From JAJPKK01 sp963824905 (GTDB lineage: Bacteria; Pseudomonadota; Alphaproteobacteria; Rhizobiales; Xanthobacteraceae): DNA of 64,000 bases. The notes under the pieces are model-generated. The model had not been told where the DNA came from. It made no database searches and saw only the letters and a list, made by a program, of their open reading frames with translations. Shown in pieces: positions 1-9,097 of this stretch. Location of the stretch: contig CAWGRH010000003.1 of NCBI GenBank assembly GCA_963824905.1, forward strand, positions 1-64,000, written 5' to 3'. Numbering within the stretch: position 1 is the stretch's first letter; each line of letters opens with the position of its first letter. The position numbers were made by a program, and so were the translations under genes.

Positions 1-165
1 CCTTGCTGAACCAAAGCCTGCAACGTTTAAGCGGTCGACGACGCATCTTCGCCAACCCCGAAGCTCGTCGAGGCCGGTGCGAGCCTTGACGAGCCGCGCG
101 AAGTCGCCGCAGGTTGTCCGGGAGCGACTTGCCGTCTCCATTCTCTCGAAAACACAAATTCGACC
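1..165. other. Left edge, no gene seen
   Basis: I see no coding sequence, RNA or repeat that can be supported in the first 165 bases. They precede the DUF2924 gene and may include its promoter. Confidence 0.4.
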
Positions 166-621
166 ATGAACAAGGAAGCTGAGGTCCGAGCCGAGGTTGA
201 AACGCTGCGGTCCCTCGGCAAGGACGAACTGCGGGCCCGCTGGACCAAGATGTTCGGAAAGGCCCCTCCCCCTGCCCTCACCAAAGATCTGCTCGGCCGC
301 ATGATCGCCTGGCGCATCCAAGAAAAGTTCTATGGCGGGCACGACAAGGCCACCCTGAAGCTGCTCGACCGCCTCGCGCGCGGCGAAACCGCCAAGCCAT
401 CCACCGAGCCACGGCTTCGCCCCGGCACCGTGCTGATGCGGGAGCACCGCGGCGTCCGACACACGGTGACCGTCACCCCGGACGGCTTTGTCTGGCAGGA
501 CCAGAGCTATTCCAGCCTCTCGGCCGTCGCCCGCGCCATCACCGGCACCTCCTGGAACGGCCGCCGCTTCTTCGGGCTGCGAGCCGAACGCAAGACCGAT
601 CAAGCGGGGGATGGCCAATGA
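166..621 (+). CDS. DUF2924 domain protein, partner of a large serine recombinase
   Basis: This 151-residue protein matches DUF2924, a small basic family of unknown function usually encoded directly before a large serine recombinase in phage or mobile DNA. The N-terminal half is helical and charged (LRSLGKDELRARWTKMFG). The C-terminal half holds the typical YSSLSAVARAITGTSWNG segment followed by RRFFGLR. Its stop overlaps the next start as ATGA (618-621), so translation of the recombinase is probably coupled to it. Unlike its neighbour it looks intact. Role in recombination, perhaps as accessory DNA-binding factor, is inferred from this constant pairing only. Confidence 0.85.
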   Translation: MNKEAEVRAEVETLRSLGKDELRARWTKMFGKAPPPALTKDLLGRMIAWRIQEKFYGGHDKATLKLLDRLARGETAKPSTEPRLRPGTVLMREHRGVRHTVTVTPDGFVWQDQSYSSLSAVARAITGTSWNGRRFFGLRAERKTDQAGDGQ

Positions 622-1306
622 AGCCGCAGCCGACCAAGAAACTTCTCCGCTGCGCGATCTACACCCGCAAATCGACCGAACATAATCTCGACCTCGAGTT
701 CAATTCTCTCGACGCGCAGCGAGAGGCTTGCGAGGCCTATATCAAGAGCCAAGCCCACGAGGGCTGGCGGCTGGTCCGGGACCGGTACGATGATGGTGGA
801 TTGTCCGGCGCCTCTCTGGACCGCCCTGCCCTGCAGGAGCTGCTGGGCGATGTCCGCGGCGGGAAGATCGATGTCATCGTCGTCTACAAGGTGGACCGGC
901 TGACCCGATCGCTGGCCGATTTCGCCAAGCTCGTGGAGCTGTTCGACCAGCATTCGGTCTCGTTCGTCTCGATCACCCAGTCCTTCAATACCACCAGCAG
1001 CATGGGTCGGCTGACCCTCAACGTGCTGCTGTCATTTGCCCAGTTCGAGCGGGAGGTCATTGGCGAACGTGTCCGAGACAAGATCGCGAAGGCGCGCGTC
1101 TGGATCGATGATCTTGCATCCGGTGGTGTTAGGTCGTTCGCCCAGATTGCGAAGCGAGGGAAAGGTCGAACGGCATATTCGACTTCTGGCACCGCTTGCG
1201 TTTCTGTGGCCCCGAACCATATCAGACCTTCCGTGAGGGTGTTACGGTGACGGCGTTGGCGCGGATCGTGCCGTCGGTGTGGTCGGGGCGAAGGTTGAGC
1301 GGCTAG
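618..1306 (+). pseudogene. Large serine recombinase, internally deleted remnant
   Basis: The first about 160 residues are a serine resolvase catalytic domain: the nucleophile-bearing YTRKSTEHNLDLEFNSLDAQ, then YDDGGLSGASLDRPAL, VYKVDRLTRSLADF, and the FAQFEREVIGERVRDKI helix. After KIAKAR the sequence jumps straight to the C-terminal tail of the family (WIDDLASG..SFAQIAKRE). That tail continues, after a one-base frame change near 1160, as EGKVERHIRLLAPLAFLWP and then, in another frame, as VTVTALARIVPSVW ending at 1306. The recombinase zinc-ribbon and coiled-coil regions are therefore missing. The protein cannot be a functional integrase and marks an old mobile-element edge. Confidence 0.85.
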
Positions 1307-1423
1307 ACCGGGGCTGAAATAAAAAAATTAGACTAATCCAAGGCGTCGATCGTCAGGCACACTAGGTTGTCCACATATTTTAGCCTTGAATGCTAACTAC
1401 CCCGGCCCTGACGACGGTAGGGG

Positions 1424-1639
1424 GTGCGTGGCATGGCGGATGTAATTGACGGGTCAATGATGGCCCTGGACTTCCAAGAACAGGCGCAGCAATGCCTGCA
1501 CTTGGCCGGTGCTGAGCCGGAAGGCGAACTGCGGACCATCTTGGCCGGTATGGCTCTGGGATGGCTCAAGTTGGCCGATTACACGCGGGCGTCGCAGGGG
1601 CCTGAAATCCAGCACGCCGAATTGATCGCGCCACGCTGA
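1424..1639 (+). CDS. Small hypothetical protein
   Basis: A 71-residue frame with a GTG at 1424 or, equally likely, an ATG at 1433 (MADVIDGSMMALDF). It is acidic and probably helical (FQEQAQQCLHLAGAEPEGEL), with no signal peptide or membrane segment. I do not recognise a named domain. It precedes the repeat protein at 1661 by 21 bases on the same strand, so the two could be co-transcribed. It resembles short uncharacterised proteins common in Bradyrhizobium-type genomes, which is recollection rather than a search result. Confidence 0.55.
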   Translation: MRGMADVIDGSMMALDFQEQAQQCLHLAGAEPEGELRTILAGMALGWLKLADYTRASQGPEIQHAELIAPR

Positions 1640-1660
1640 GCCACTTGCCGGTTCATTACA

Positions 1661-2755
1661 GTGGCCGATTATTATTCGATCCTCTCCAAGGCTGTGAGCG
1701 CGCTCGAACCTAACACCGCGAGTGCCCGTCAGCGTCTCTATGAACGAGCTCGGTCGGCAATGACGGTGGAGATCGAAGGCGCATCCCCGCCCTTCGACGC
1801 GTCCGACATTGCCGCCGTGAAGCAGGGGCTGAAACGCGCAATCGAGAGGATCGAGGCCGAGGCACTGCCCGCCTGGCTACAGCAGCCAAAACGAGATGAG
1901 TGTGCGAACGACTGTTCGGCGACCGTGGACCCGTTACCCGACCAGGGGGCATATCGGTTCCTTGATGCGTCCGAGATTGCCGCCGCGGAGCGGGGGCTGG
2001 AACGCGCAATCGAAGAGATCGAGGCCGAGGCTATGCCGGAGCAGCCACGGCAGGCAGAAGGGGCTGCCCGCGCGAACGATTGTCCGGCCACGGCGGACCT
2101 GCCGGGCGAGATCGAAGGGGCATGGCCCGACGGTTCCGAGATTGCCGTCGCGATGCAGCGCCTTGAAAGCGCAATCGAGAAGATCAAGGCCGAGGCGATC
2201 CCCGCCTTGCCACAGCAGCCAGAACGCGTTGTGTGCGCGAACAACTGTTTGACGGCGGCGGACGCGCCAGCCGAGATCGAAGAAACATGTCCGCCTGTTG
2301 AGACGTCCGAGATCGCCGCTGGGAACCGGGGGCTGGAAGCAATCCCCGACTGGCTGGAGCAGCTGGAACGCGCCGTGTGCGCGGACGACTGTCCGGCTAC
2401 AGCGGACCTGCCAGCCGAGATCGAAGCCTGTCCGGCCTTCGCCACGTCGGACATTGTCGCCGCAGAGCAGGGGCTGGAAAGCGCAATCGAGAGGACCAAT
2501 GGCGTCCCCAACTGGGTACGGCAGCCAGAAAACGTCGTCCGGGCGGACGATTGTCCGAGGATGGCAGCCAATCAGAACGAGGATAGCCCAGGGCCCGTCA
2601 AAAAGCTGTGGACCCGTCTGACCAGTTGGGGGCCAGGAAGACGAAGTGCATCGTCCGGCCGGGACACCTGGCTCGCTGACCTGCTCGAACGCGCCTCTGA
2701 CGAGGCCGACAACGACGAACAGGACTTCGCTCCGACGCGAGCGCGGACCCAATAA
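1661..2755 (+). CDS. Acidic repeat protein, function unknown
   Basis: A 364-residue, strongly acidic protein starting with GTG. The N-terminus (ADYYSILSKAVSALEPNT, then ARQRLYERARSAM) resembles a segment found in many uncharacterised Bradyrhizobium proteins. The rest is about five imperfect copies of a roughly 50-60-residue unit: S-[DE]-I-A-A-x-x-x-G-L-[EK]-x-A-I-[EV]-x-I-x-A-E-A, a W/P-rich stretch, then a C-A-[ND]-[DN]-C motif. The last unit gives way to a basic tail (KKLWTRLTSWGPGRRS). No signal peptide is evident. The paired cysteines in each unit suggest metal or disulphide chemistry, but this is speculation. Confidence 0.7.
   Translation: MADYYSILSKAVSALEPNTASARQRLYERARSAMTVEIEGASPPFDASDIAAVKQGLKRAIERIEAEALPAWLQQPKRDECANDCSATVDPLPDQGAYRFLDASEIAAAERGLERAIEEIEAEAMPEQPRQAEGAARANDCPATADLPGEIEGAWPDGSEIAVAMQRLESAIEKIKAEAIPALPQQPERVVCANNCLTAADAPAEIEETCPPVETSEIAAGNRGLEAIPDWLEQLERAVCADDCPATADLPAEIEACPAFATSDIVAAEQGLESAIERTNGVPNWVRQPENVVRADDCPRMAANQNEDSPGPVKKLWTRLTSWGPGRRSASSGRDTWLADLLERASDEADNDEQDFAPTRARTQ
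1802..2560 (+). repeat. Internal coding repeats, about five units
   Basis: Within the acidic protein, units begin at the SDIAAVKQG, SEIAAAERG, SEIAVAMQR, SEIAAGNRG and SDIVAAEQG motifs. Each ends in a C-[AR]-[ND]-[DN]-C-like motif (CANDC, ARANDC, CANNC, CADDC, RADDC). The copies have diverged at the amino-acid level. The fourth lacks the AIERIEAEA helix, which indicates repeat gain and trimming. Confidence 0.7.
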
Positions 2756-2784
2756 AGAGCGCGAGCCTCCGAAGGAAGACACCA

Positions 2785-3525
2785 ATGTCCGAAGTGAGGG
2801 TGCCGTATAAAGTCAACGACCGGTATTTCGAGGGCATGATCGTCTATGACGACACAGTCCAACGCAAGCGGCCTGTTGTCTTCATGCAACCTGACTGGAA
2901 AGGCGTCTGTGCCGAGACGATTGCGCAAGCGCATGCTGTCGCCGGAGCGGACTACGTCGTCCTCATGGCTGACATGTTCGGTGCCGGCTACGGCAGCGCG
3001 CCCAGGACGCGGGAGCAACTCGCCGCTGGCATGAAGGCGGTGCACGATGATCTCGTTTTCACCCTCTCGTGCGGCAGTAGGGCATACGAGGCGCTAATTG
3101 CCGCGAGTGCGAAACTCGGTCTGATCGACGCGACAAAGAAACTGGCTGTCGGGTACTGCGCCGGCGGTGGGTTCGTGCTCGAGCAGGCGCGAGGTGGCGC
3201 CGATTTCAACGCAGTCGTCGTCTTGCACGTCACCAATCCTAATCCCGTCGTATCCGGTACACCGTGCAATATCAAAGGTCGGGTGCTGGCGATCCACGGC
3301 TCCGCCGATCCAATCACGCCCAAGCCCATGATGGACGCATTTGAGGAAGAACTCACCCAGGCCAAGGTAGACTGGCAGGTAATGATGTTCGGTGGCGCTG
3401 TTCATTCATTTTGCGATCCGACCGCCAAGGTCGGACCGACGCGCTACGATGAAAAGCTCTGCCGGCAGTCCTACAGGCTCATGTCGGACTTCTTCGACGA
3501 AACGCTGCGATCCCCCCTTCCGTGA
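2785..3525 (+). CDS. Dienelactone hydrolase family protein
   Basis: A 246-residue alpha/beta hydrolase of the dienelactone hydrolase family. The nucleophile elbow reads GYCAGGGF, so the nucleophile is cysteine as in true dienelactone hydrolases. The acid is probably Asp in AIHGSADPITP and the base is His in GGAVHSFCDPTA. Members hydrolyse enol-lactones in chloroaromatic breakdown or other small esters; the substrate here is unknown. There is no signal peptide, so it is cytoplasmic. A GGAAGG-like site (gaaggaagacacc) sits just before the ATG. The gene appears intact and single. Confidence 0.85.
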   Translation: MSEVRVPYKVNDRYFEGMIVYDDTVQRKRPVVFMQPDWKGVCAETIAQAHAVAGADYVVLMADMFGAGYGSAPRTREQLAAGMKAVHDDLVFTLSCGSRAYEALIAASAKLGLIDATKKLAVGYCAGGGFVLEQARGGADFNAVVVLHVTNPNPVVSGTPCNIKGRVLAIHGSADPITPKPMMDAFEEELTQAKVDWQVMMFGGAVHSFCDPTAKVGPTRYDEKLCRQSYRLMSDFFDETLRSPLP

Positions 3526-3741
3526 AATCAGCAAAATGCGGCGTCTTGCTGCCGCTGCCATCTGGGCTGGGCCATCACCTGGCGCGTGCTGAAGTCTGAG
3601 GAGATACGTGCGCGAACGAAAGGATCCTTCGACTTCCAAGACGCAGTGCCGGGTGGCGGGTGCTGATCCCACCGTGCCGTAGCAATCACGCATCGGTGGG
3701 CCCTGCTGCCCACTTAGTGCTGTCAGCCGCGACGGCCTGCA

Positions 3742-4909
3742 TTACCGGACGTTGTCTTGTTCCCAGCGGCGAAGGAAAGCGGAGATTTCGAGATTATTCT
3801 TTTCAAGCATCATCATGTGACCGTTGCCGCGAATGCCGAGGTCGGTAAGCCTGACGAAGGAATTTTTGACACCCGCCTGCTCCAGCCATTTGGCAGTGCA
3901 GTGGTCATACGGCGCATGGTAGGACGATTCACTTAGAACAATCAGGATCGGGATTCCCGCAAGGTGCGTCAGCTTGTGCGCGGGATTGGCCTGCATGAAG
4001 CAGCGCACAAGTCCGGGCCCGTCGGGTTGATCCTGCCGAGTCAGCTTGAGGTCCTCTGGCGAGGCGACCCGTGGGTCGTATGTCATGGGGCCTCGCGTGA
4101 TGCCCCATGGGCGGGCCAACTCACCATCGGCGAAATAGTCAGGCGGTCCCTTGGCGTCATTGTTGCGGATCGGCGGACCGCTCGGCTCGATGGCGAGTAT
4201 GCCCTTGACTAACCCGGGCCTCTCGTCGGCTATTGACCACAGGAGTGGACCGGCTTGTGAATGACCGAGAAGAATCGCCGGACCGATGCGATCGAGCAGC
4301 TTGGCACCAACTTCGCGGTTCATTCGTTCGATCAACGCCTCGTCACCGATGGTCTCCACTTGGGTCGCATAGAAGGAATCGAACGTCGGATCGCCTTTGG
4401 TTCCTGGACCGGGCCACTGTGTATGCAGCTTCGCCTGCGGCCACAGGTCGTCGGTGGCAGTGAAACGCGGCCCCGCATTCTCGACGGTGGACCTCCGCGT
4501 CTTTCCGTAGACATCGGTGAAAAAACCCGAACGGCCGCGGCCGGACTGGTCGACCACATACACTGCGTACCCGTTGGCGACGAAATCGTCCGCCCAACCC
4601 CGCCGCCCGTCCGGCGTGCTCAAGAAATTCGACGCTGTCTGTCCGCCGCCATGAATCATGACGACGGGATAGGGTCGCGTCCGAATTCTTGGGGATCTGG
4701 TACTGAACGTACATCTGGCCGACCATGATGGTCTGCTTGTCGCTCTCGACATATCGGCCTGGAACCGAAAACACGCCCTGGTCAACGATTTCGAGGGGCT
4801 TGTCGGGTCCGAACAGCGCCTCCTGCGCAAAACATGGCGTGTCGAGCGCAAGCAACGCGGCTGCGATGATTGCGCTGATGATTGCGCTATGCAGAGACGA
4901 CGTTCGCAT
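3742..4909 (-). CDS. Exported alpha/beta hydrolase, one frameshift
   Basis: The start at 4909 follows a strong ribosome site (aggaggatag) and opens a signal peptide (SSLHSAIISAIIAAALLAL..CFAQ). The N-terminal frame runs to VQYQIPKNSDAT. The body resumes in another frame as PYPVVMIHGGGQ, so one base is lost or gained near 4680. The body has an oxyanion HGGG, the nucleophile motif GHSQAG, and the likely catalytic His in RGNGHMMM near the end. The length, about 388 residues, fits an esterase-like alpha/beta hydrolase acting in the periplasm. Substrate unknown. The frameshift may be a sequence error because both halves are otherwise well conserved. Confidence 0.8.
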
Positions 4910-5168
4910 TCTATCCTCCTGTCGCCGTGGCGGTCGCCCCAACCTACCACAACAGCCGAGCAACAGCCGCAAGCCGCGAGAACGGAAGGCTTCGAACGCT
5001 GTGGGTGGAGAACATGTGCGCGGCGAGCGATGCGGACGCCTTCGGTTATGATAACCGCTTCTGTCCGCCAACAGACGATCCGGATTTGATACGAGAGGCG
5101 GCTGGCGAGGGACCCGTCACGTCGGTGCCTGCGTCTACTCCGCCGCCGGCCAACTGAGGACTGCACCA

Positions 5169-6227
5169 ATGAATCGGCGTCAAGTGCTTGCGGCATTGTT
5201 GACGATTTTCGCCCGCTCAGCGGGAGCGGCGACGCCATCAGTATCCACGATCATTGGCACCGGCTCTCGGGGTAATTCTGATCACGAGGTGAACAATCCC
5301 TACGGCCTGGTGATCGGGCCCGACGGTGCGCTCTACTTCTGCGACCTGGACAATCAGCGCATTCGCCGGCTCGACCTTGCGACGCATCGAACCACGGTCA
5401 TTGCGGGCAATGGCCAGAAAGCATACGGCGGCGACGGCGGCCCGGCGACCGCCGCCGCCTTGAACATGCCGCATGAAATTCAATTCGACTCCGTCGGAAA
5501 CATATACATCGCCGAGCGCGACAATCATGTGGTTCGCAAGGTTGAGGCCAAGACCGGCATCATTTCGACGTTTGCAGGAACCGGTGCTCCCGGATTTTCG
5601 GGGGATGGCGGACCAGCGACCCGAGCACAGCTCCGCCAACCTCACAGCATTGCCGTGGATCCCAGCGGCAAGCTGCTTATTTGCGACATCGGGAACCATC
5701 GCATTCGACAGGTCGATTTTTCAACCGGCATGATCGAGACCTATGGCGGCACCGGCGAGCGCCAATCGACCCCCGATGGCGTGGCGGTAAAAGCCGCGCC
5801 TCTGAACGGGCCCCGAACCATGGCGTTCGATGACGAGGGCAATCTCTATCTCGCGCTGCGCGAAGGCAACGCGATCTACCGCATCGCATCAAAAGCCGGG
5901 ACAATTCATCATCTGGCCGGCACCGGCGAGCAAGGGTATGCGGGCGACGGTGGCCCGGCTCGCCTTGCCAAGCTCGCGGGTCCCAAGGGATTGGCCCACG
6001 GTGGCGGCAGGCTCTATGTCGCCGATACTGAAAGCCACGTGATTCGCAGCATCGCACTCGACACCGGCATCATCACAACAGTCGTCGGTACCGGTCTCCG
6101 AGGGGACGGTCCCGAGCCGAATCCGCTTCGATGCGCGTTGTCACGGCCGCACGGCGTGTTCGTCGGCCGCGATGGCGTCCTCTATGTATCGGACAGCGAG
6201 GCGCACCGTATACGGGTCGTGATCTAG
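5169..6227 (+). CDS. Exported NHL-repeat beta-propeller protein
   Basis: A 352-residue protein with a short signal peptide (RRQVLAALLTIFARSAGAA). It has about six NHL-type blades; each carries a GTG..G..GDGGPA turn and a 'DN/R-IR' strand such as ALYFCDLDNQRIRRLDL, IYIAERDNHVVRKVE, LLICDIGNHRIRQVD and LYVADTESHVIRSI. NHL propellers bind proteins or ligands, and some bacterial ones are lyases. No catalytic residues can be assigned here. It is divergent from the hydrolase at 3742-4909 and both products are exported. Apparently complete. Confidence 0.88.
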   Translation: MNRRQVLAALLTIFARSAGAATPSVSTIIGTGSRGNSDHEVNNPYGLVIGPDGALYFCDLDNQRIRRLDLATHRTTVIAGNGQKAYGGDGGPATAAALNMPHEIQFDSVGNIYIAERDNHVVRKVEAKTGIISTFAGTGAPGFSGDGGPATRAQLRQPHSIAVDPSGKLLICDIGNHRIRQVDFSTGMIETYGGTGERQSTPDGVAVKAAPLNGPRTMAFDDEGNLYLALREGNAIYRIASKAGTIHHLAGTGEQGYAGDGGPARLAKLAGPKGLAHGGGRLYVADTESHVIRSIALDTGIITTVVGTGLRGDGPEPNPLRCALSRPHGVFVGRDGVLYVSDSEAHRIRVVI

Positions 6228-6360
6228 CGTATGTTCTGGCCGTGCGCGGCGAGAGCGGCGCACCGCCATTGGCCCCAGGGGACAGGCGGAGGTTGACGCA
6301 AACGGCTTCCAGCAGTCGCTCGATCGCACTCGCGCGACCCAGACCTGGAGTACCAGGCCG

Positions 6361-7254
6361 TTACGGAAGAGCGCCGGTCAGTTGCCGGTAGAGCCGCCGA
6401 ATGACTCCTGGCCTTTGAGATTCATAGCCTCGCAGCTTTTCGTACTGCGGCCATTGCGTCATCGCGACAGCTTGGTCCTCCGTTAGACCGCGTGTGATCG
6501 CTTGCTGAACGGAGTCGCGAACATCTACCAGCATCTGTCGGTAACGGAGAAACTCCTCCCGGGTTTCCTTGGGGTCGGCGGGAAGGGAGCTATGTCCCGG
6601 CACGAAGATATCTGCATCGAGGGCTGCGGCCGCCTCTACGGTCTTCAGCCAGTCGAGGCCGTAGCCGTCGCCCATGAATAGAAACTGACCCGCGGAAAAG
6701 ACCTCGCTCAGATACACGATCCTGTCCTGCGGAACATAGATGATGCTGTCGCCTCGGGTGTGGGCACGGCCCAGATGGAGAATTTGGATTTCCTTACCTC
6801 CGAGGTAGAGCGTGGTCCGGTCCCGAAAGGTCTGATTGGGCAGCCGTGCTTTTTGCTCTTCCGGCGATACTTTGTCTTTCTCCATCTGTCGAATGAGATC
6901 GACACGATAGAGTTCGTGTCCGATCTTCCATACGTCCGCGTAGGCACCGTTCCCCTTCGAATAGGGATTGTGGTAGGGCGAAGAAACCAAGAACCGGACT
7001 GGCTGTTAAATCGTACTGGCAATCGCATCTCGCTCGGCCCGCGCTACGCCTTCTAAATCCAGGGCATCGAATACGACCACCCCCTCGCTGGTCGCGATGA
7101 TTCCGCTGTTCAAATCGCCGGAACTGAAGACGTAGTGGCCGGGAATGATCTCGCGAATGCCGCTGGTCTGGCCACGCTAAGTCTGCTGCGAGTACGCGTG
7201 AGCGCAAGACAGGAGCACAAGTGCCAGTCCGACGATTGATCTTTGCACCGCCAT
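6361..7254 (-). pseudogene. Exported metallo-beta-lactamase-fold protein with two in-frame stops
   Basis: The reading frame from the ATG at 7254 (ggaggaa site before it; signal peptide VGLALVLLSCAHAYS) to the stop at 6361 is continuous except for TAG at 7177-7179 and TAA at 7006-7008. No frameshift is needed. The fold is recognisable (GHYVFSSGDLNSGIIATSEG, then HLGRAHTRGDSIIYVP and VPGHSSLPADPKET). However, the HxHxDH metal site is replaced by SPYHNPYSKGN, so three of four ligands at that motif are gone. Nonsense codons plus a ruined active site argue for genuine decay, or an inactive relative, rather than read error. Confidence 0.75.
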
Positions 7255-7514
7255 TTCCTCCGTTATGCAGCACGACAGAAACGCTCGTCTGCCGGCGTGG
7301 GGACCGTTTCCGGCGTGACTCGCCCGCGTGGCCGCTCACAGAAAGCCTACAAGCTATCGTCCGGGTTCGGAATGTAGCTAGCGCGTGATCTATCGCCTGT
7401 TTGTAGCCCGTGAAGTGTCATGTTTTGGAGGGCACTGGAGTAGTCTGAGCCACATTTTCCCGGCGGCGATTGTTGCGCTCGAATGGTCCTACCGTGCTGC
7501 GTTTTACCCCGCTT

Positions 7515-7955
7515 TCAGGCCGGCTCCACGGCGCGAGAGAACATGAAATAAGTTCGGTTGTACTGGTGGCGTCGCATGCGTTGTGTCCACGCCGTGTCGT
7601 TCACCGCAGTCCATGATGGTTTGGAATAAATCGATAAGTCGGAGACGTGATAGAGAGCGATGTAAATCGGCTTTCCGTGGTGTGCTCTAAACCGGCGCGC
7701 CGTCAGCACACCTGGAAGATTGCTCAACACTGGCATGTGTTCTGTATTATACCAATCGTTGAACTCTTCTTCGGCGCGCGGATCTATATCCATGGCGCTG
7801 ATGATGACGCCAGCTGCGTTCTCGGGCGATTGCTGATCGCCTGGGTAAATTTGCTCAAGGTCCCATTCGAATAATTCTGCGCTCTGAGCTGGCCCGACCG
7901 GAAGAGCACTTCGTGCCTCGATGAGAAGCAGCCATCGCTGCGGCACCTGCGTCAT
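7515..7955 (-). CDS. Small conserved protein, dimeric alpha-beta-barrel (EthD/DUF4286-like)
   Basis: About 146 residues from an ATG at 7955 (MTQVPQRWLLLIEA). An upstream ATG at 8087 keeps the frame open but adds a poorly conserved extension. The second half, MDIDPRAEEEFNDWYNTEHMP followed by LSNLPGVLTARRF and YIALYHVSD, is the signature of a ferredoxin-like dimeric barrel family whose members often sit in degradation clusters. No catalytic residue can be named. It lies next to a TTT receptor gene on the same strand, so a catabolic or accessory role is possible. Confidence 0.65.
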   Translation of the reverse strand: MTQVPQRWLLLIEARSALPVGPAQSAELFEWDLEQIYPGDQQSPENAAGVIISAMDIDPRAEEEFNDWYNTEHMPVLSNLPGVLTARRFRAHHGKPIYIALYHVSDLSIYSKPSWTAVNDTAWTQRMRRHQYNRTYFMFSRAVEPA

Positions 7956-8119
7956 CGTCCGAGTTTCTCGGTTGGTTACTCCGCCGAGCCACAGTTGGGT
8001 GGTGAGCAAATCATGTCCGGTACTTGATTGATGCGACAGCTTGGGATCCTTGTCATAGATCGTCAGTCTTAGCCGCAGACTTGCCATTGGTGCGCCTGTC
8101 GATGGTGGGCACTTTTGCG

Positions 8120-9097
8120 CTAATCGGGCTTGGCACCAGAAAATTTGATGACCTTAGCCCATTTCTCGGACTCGTCAGCTATAAGCTTGCGGAAATCCGC
8201 TGGCGAGCCAGGAAGCACTGTACAACCCAGTTCACCTAGCCGCGATTTCATTCCAGGATCAGTCAGAGCGCCGTTGGTGTCTTTGTTTAGCTTTTCGATA
8301 ATCCCCGTCGGCGTGTTTTTGGGAGCAGCTAATCCGGTCCAGTCGCTGGCCTCGAACCCAGGCACGTCGTCGGCCGCGGTTGGAATATCCGGCAGTGCAT
8401 CCAATCGCTCCGTGCTCGTCGTAGCGAGCGGAACAAGCTTGCCGCTTCGAATATATTCGAGCGATCCGGGGACCGTAGCGAACATCACCTGTACTTGACC
8501 TCCCAAAAGATCGATGAGCGCGGGGCCGCCACCACGATAAGGCACATGAGCCAATTGAACGCCAGCCAGCATTTTGAACAGTTCGGCGGCCATGTGGATA
8601 GGACTTCCGCTTCCAGCCGATGCAAAATTGATCTTGCCAGGATTGGCCTTAGCAAGTGCGATGAACTGGCGCAGGCTCTTCGCTGGGACGGAAGGATTGA
8701 TCACGATAACGAGCGGAACGCGGGCGATGCTGGCGACGGGCGTGATATCTCGGAGGAAATTGAAGTTAAGCTTGTCGTACAGTGTTGCATTTATGGCTGC
8801 TGGCGCACTCGCCAGCAGGAGCGTGTACCCGTCAGAAGGCGCTCGGACGACCGCCTCAGTGCCGATGTTGCTGGCCGCGCCGGGCCTGTTCTCAATGACA
8901 AACTGCTGGCCAATTCGCTCCGACAACCACGCTCCCAAGAGGCGGGCAGTAATGTCACTGCTGCCGGCTGGGGCGAATGGTACAATAATTCGCACTGGCC
9001 GGCTCGGGTAGGCTTGCGCTCCGGCAGTGTTTGAGATCGCCGTCAGCGTAGCAGTGCCCGTTGCCAGGCGTAAAAATTGGCGCCGTGGGATTTCCAT
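8120..9097 (-). CDS. Bug/TTT-family periplasmic binding protein
   Basis: A 325-residue receptor of the tripartite tricarboxylate transporter (Bug) family. A Tat-like signal (RRQFLRLATGTATLTAI) is followed by the family opening PSRPVRIIVPFAPAGSSDI. Further landmarks are VIENRPGAASNIG, DGYTLL, HVPYRGGGPALIDLLGG and LDALPDIPTAADDVPGF. The start at 9097 is supported by a GGAGGCA site. No TctA/TctB membrane genes are adjacent, so it is an orphan receptor as is common in beta- and alphaproteobacteria. The ligand, probably an organic acid, is not deducible. Confidence 0.92.
   Translation of the reverse strand: MEIPRRQFLRLATGTATLTAISNTAGAQAYPSRPVRIIVPFAPAGSSDITARLLGAWLSERIGQQFVIENRPGAASNIGTEAVVRAPSDGYTLLLASAPAAINATLYDKLNFNFLRDITPVASIARVPLVIVINPSVPAKSLRQFIALAKANPGKINFASAGSGSPIHMAAELFKMLAGVQLAHVPYRGGGPALIDLLGGQVQVMFATVPGSLEYIRSGKLVPLATTSTERLDALPDIPTAADDVPGFEASDWTGLAAPKNTPTGIIEKLNKDTNGALTDPGMKSRLGELGCTVLPGSPADFRKLIADESEKWAKVIKFSGAKPD

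Noticed and set aside
1738..2571. 277-codon leftward frame opposite the repeat protein
   Set aside because: It repeats only because the coding strand does; the forward protein has a recognisable N-terminal segment and biased acidic helices.
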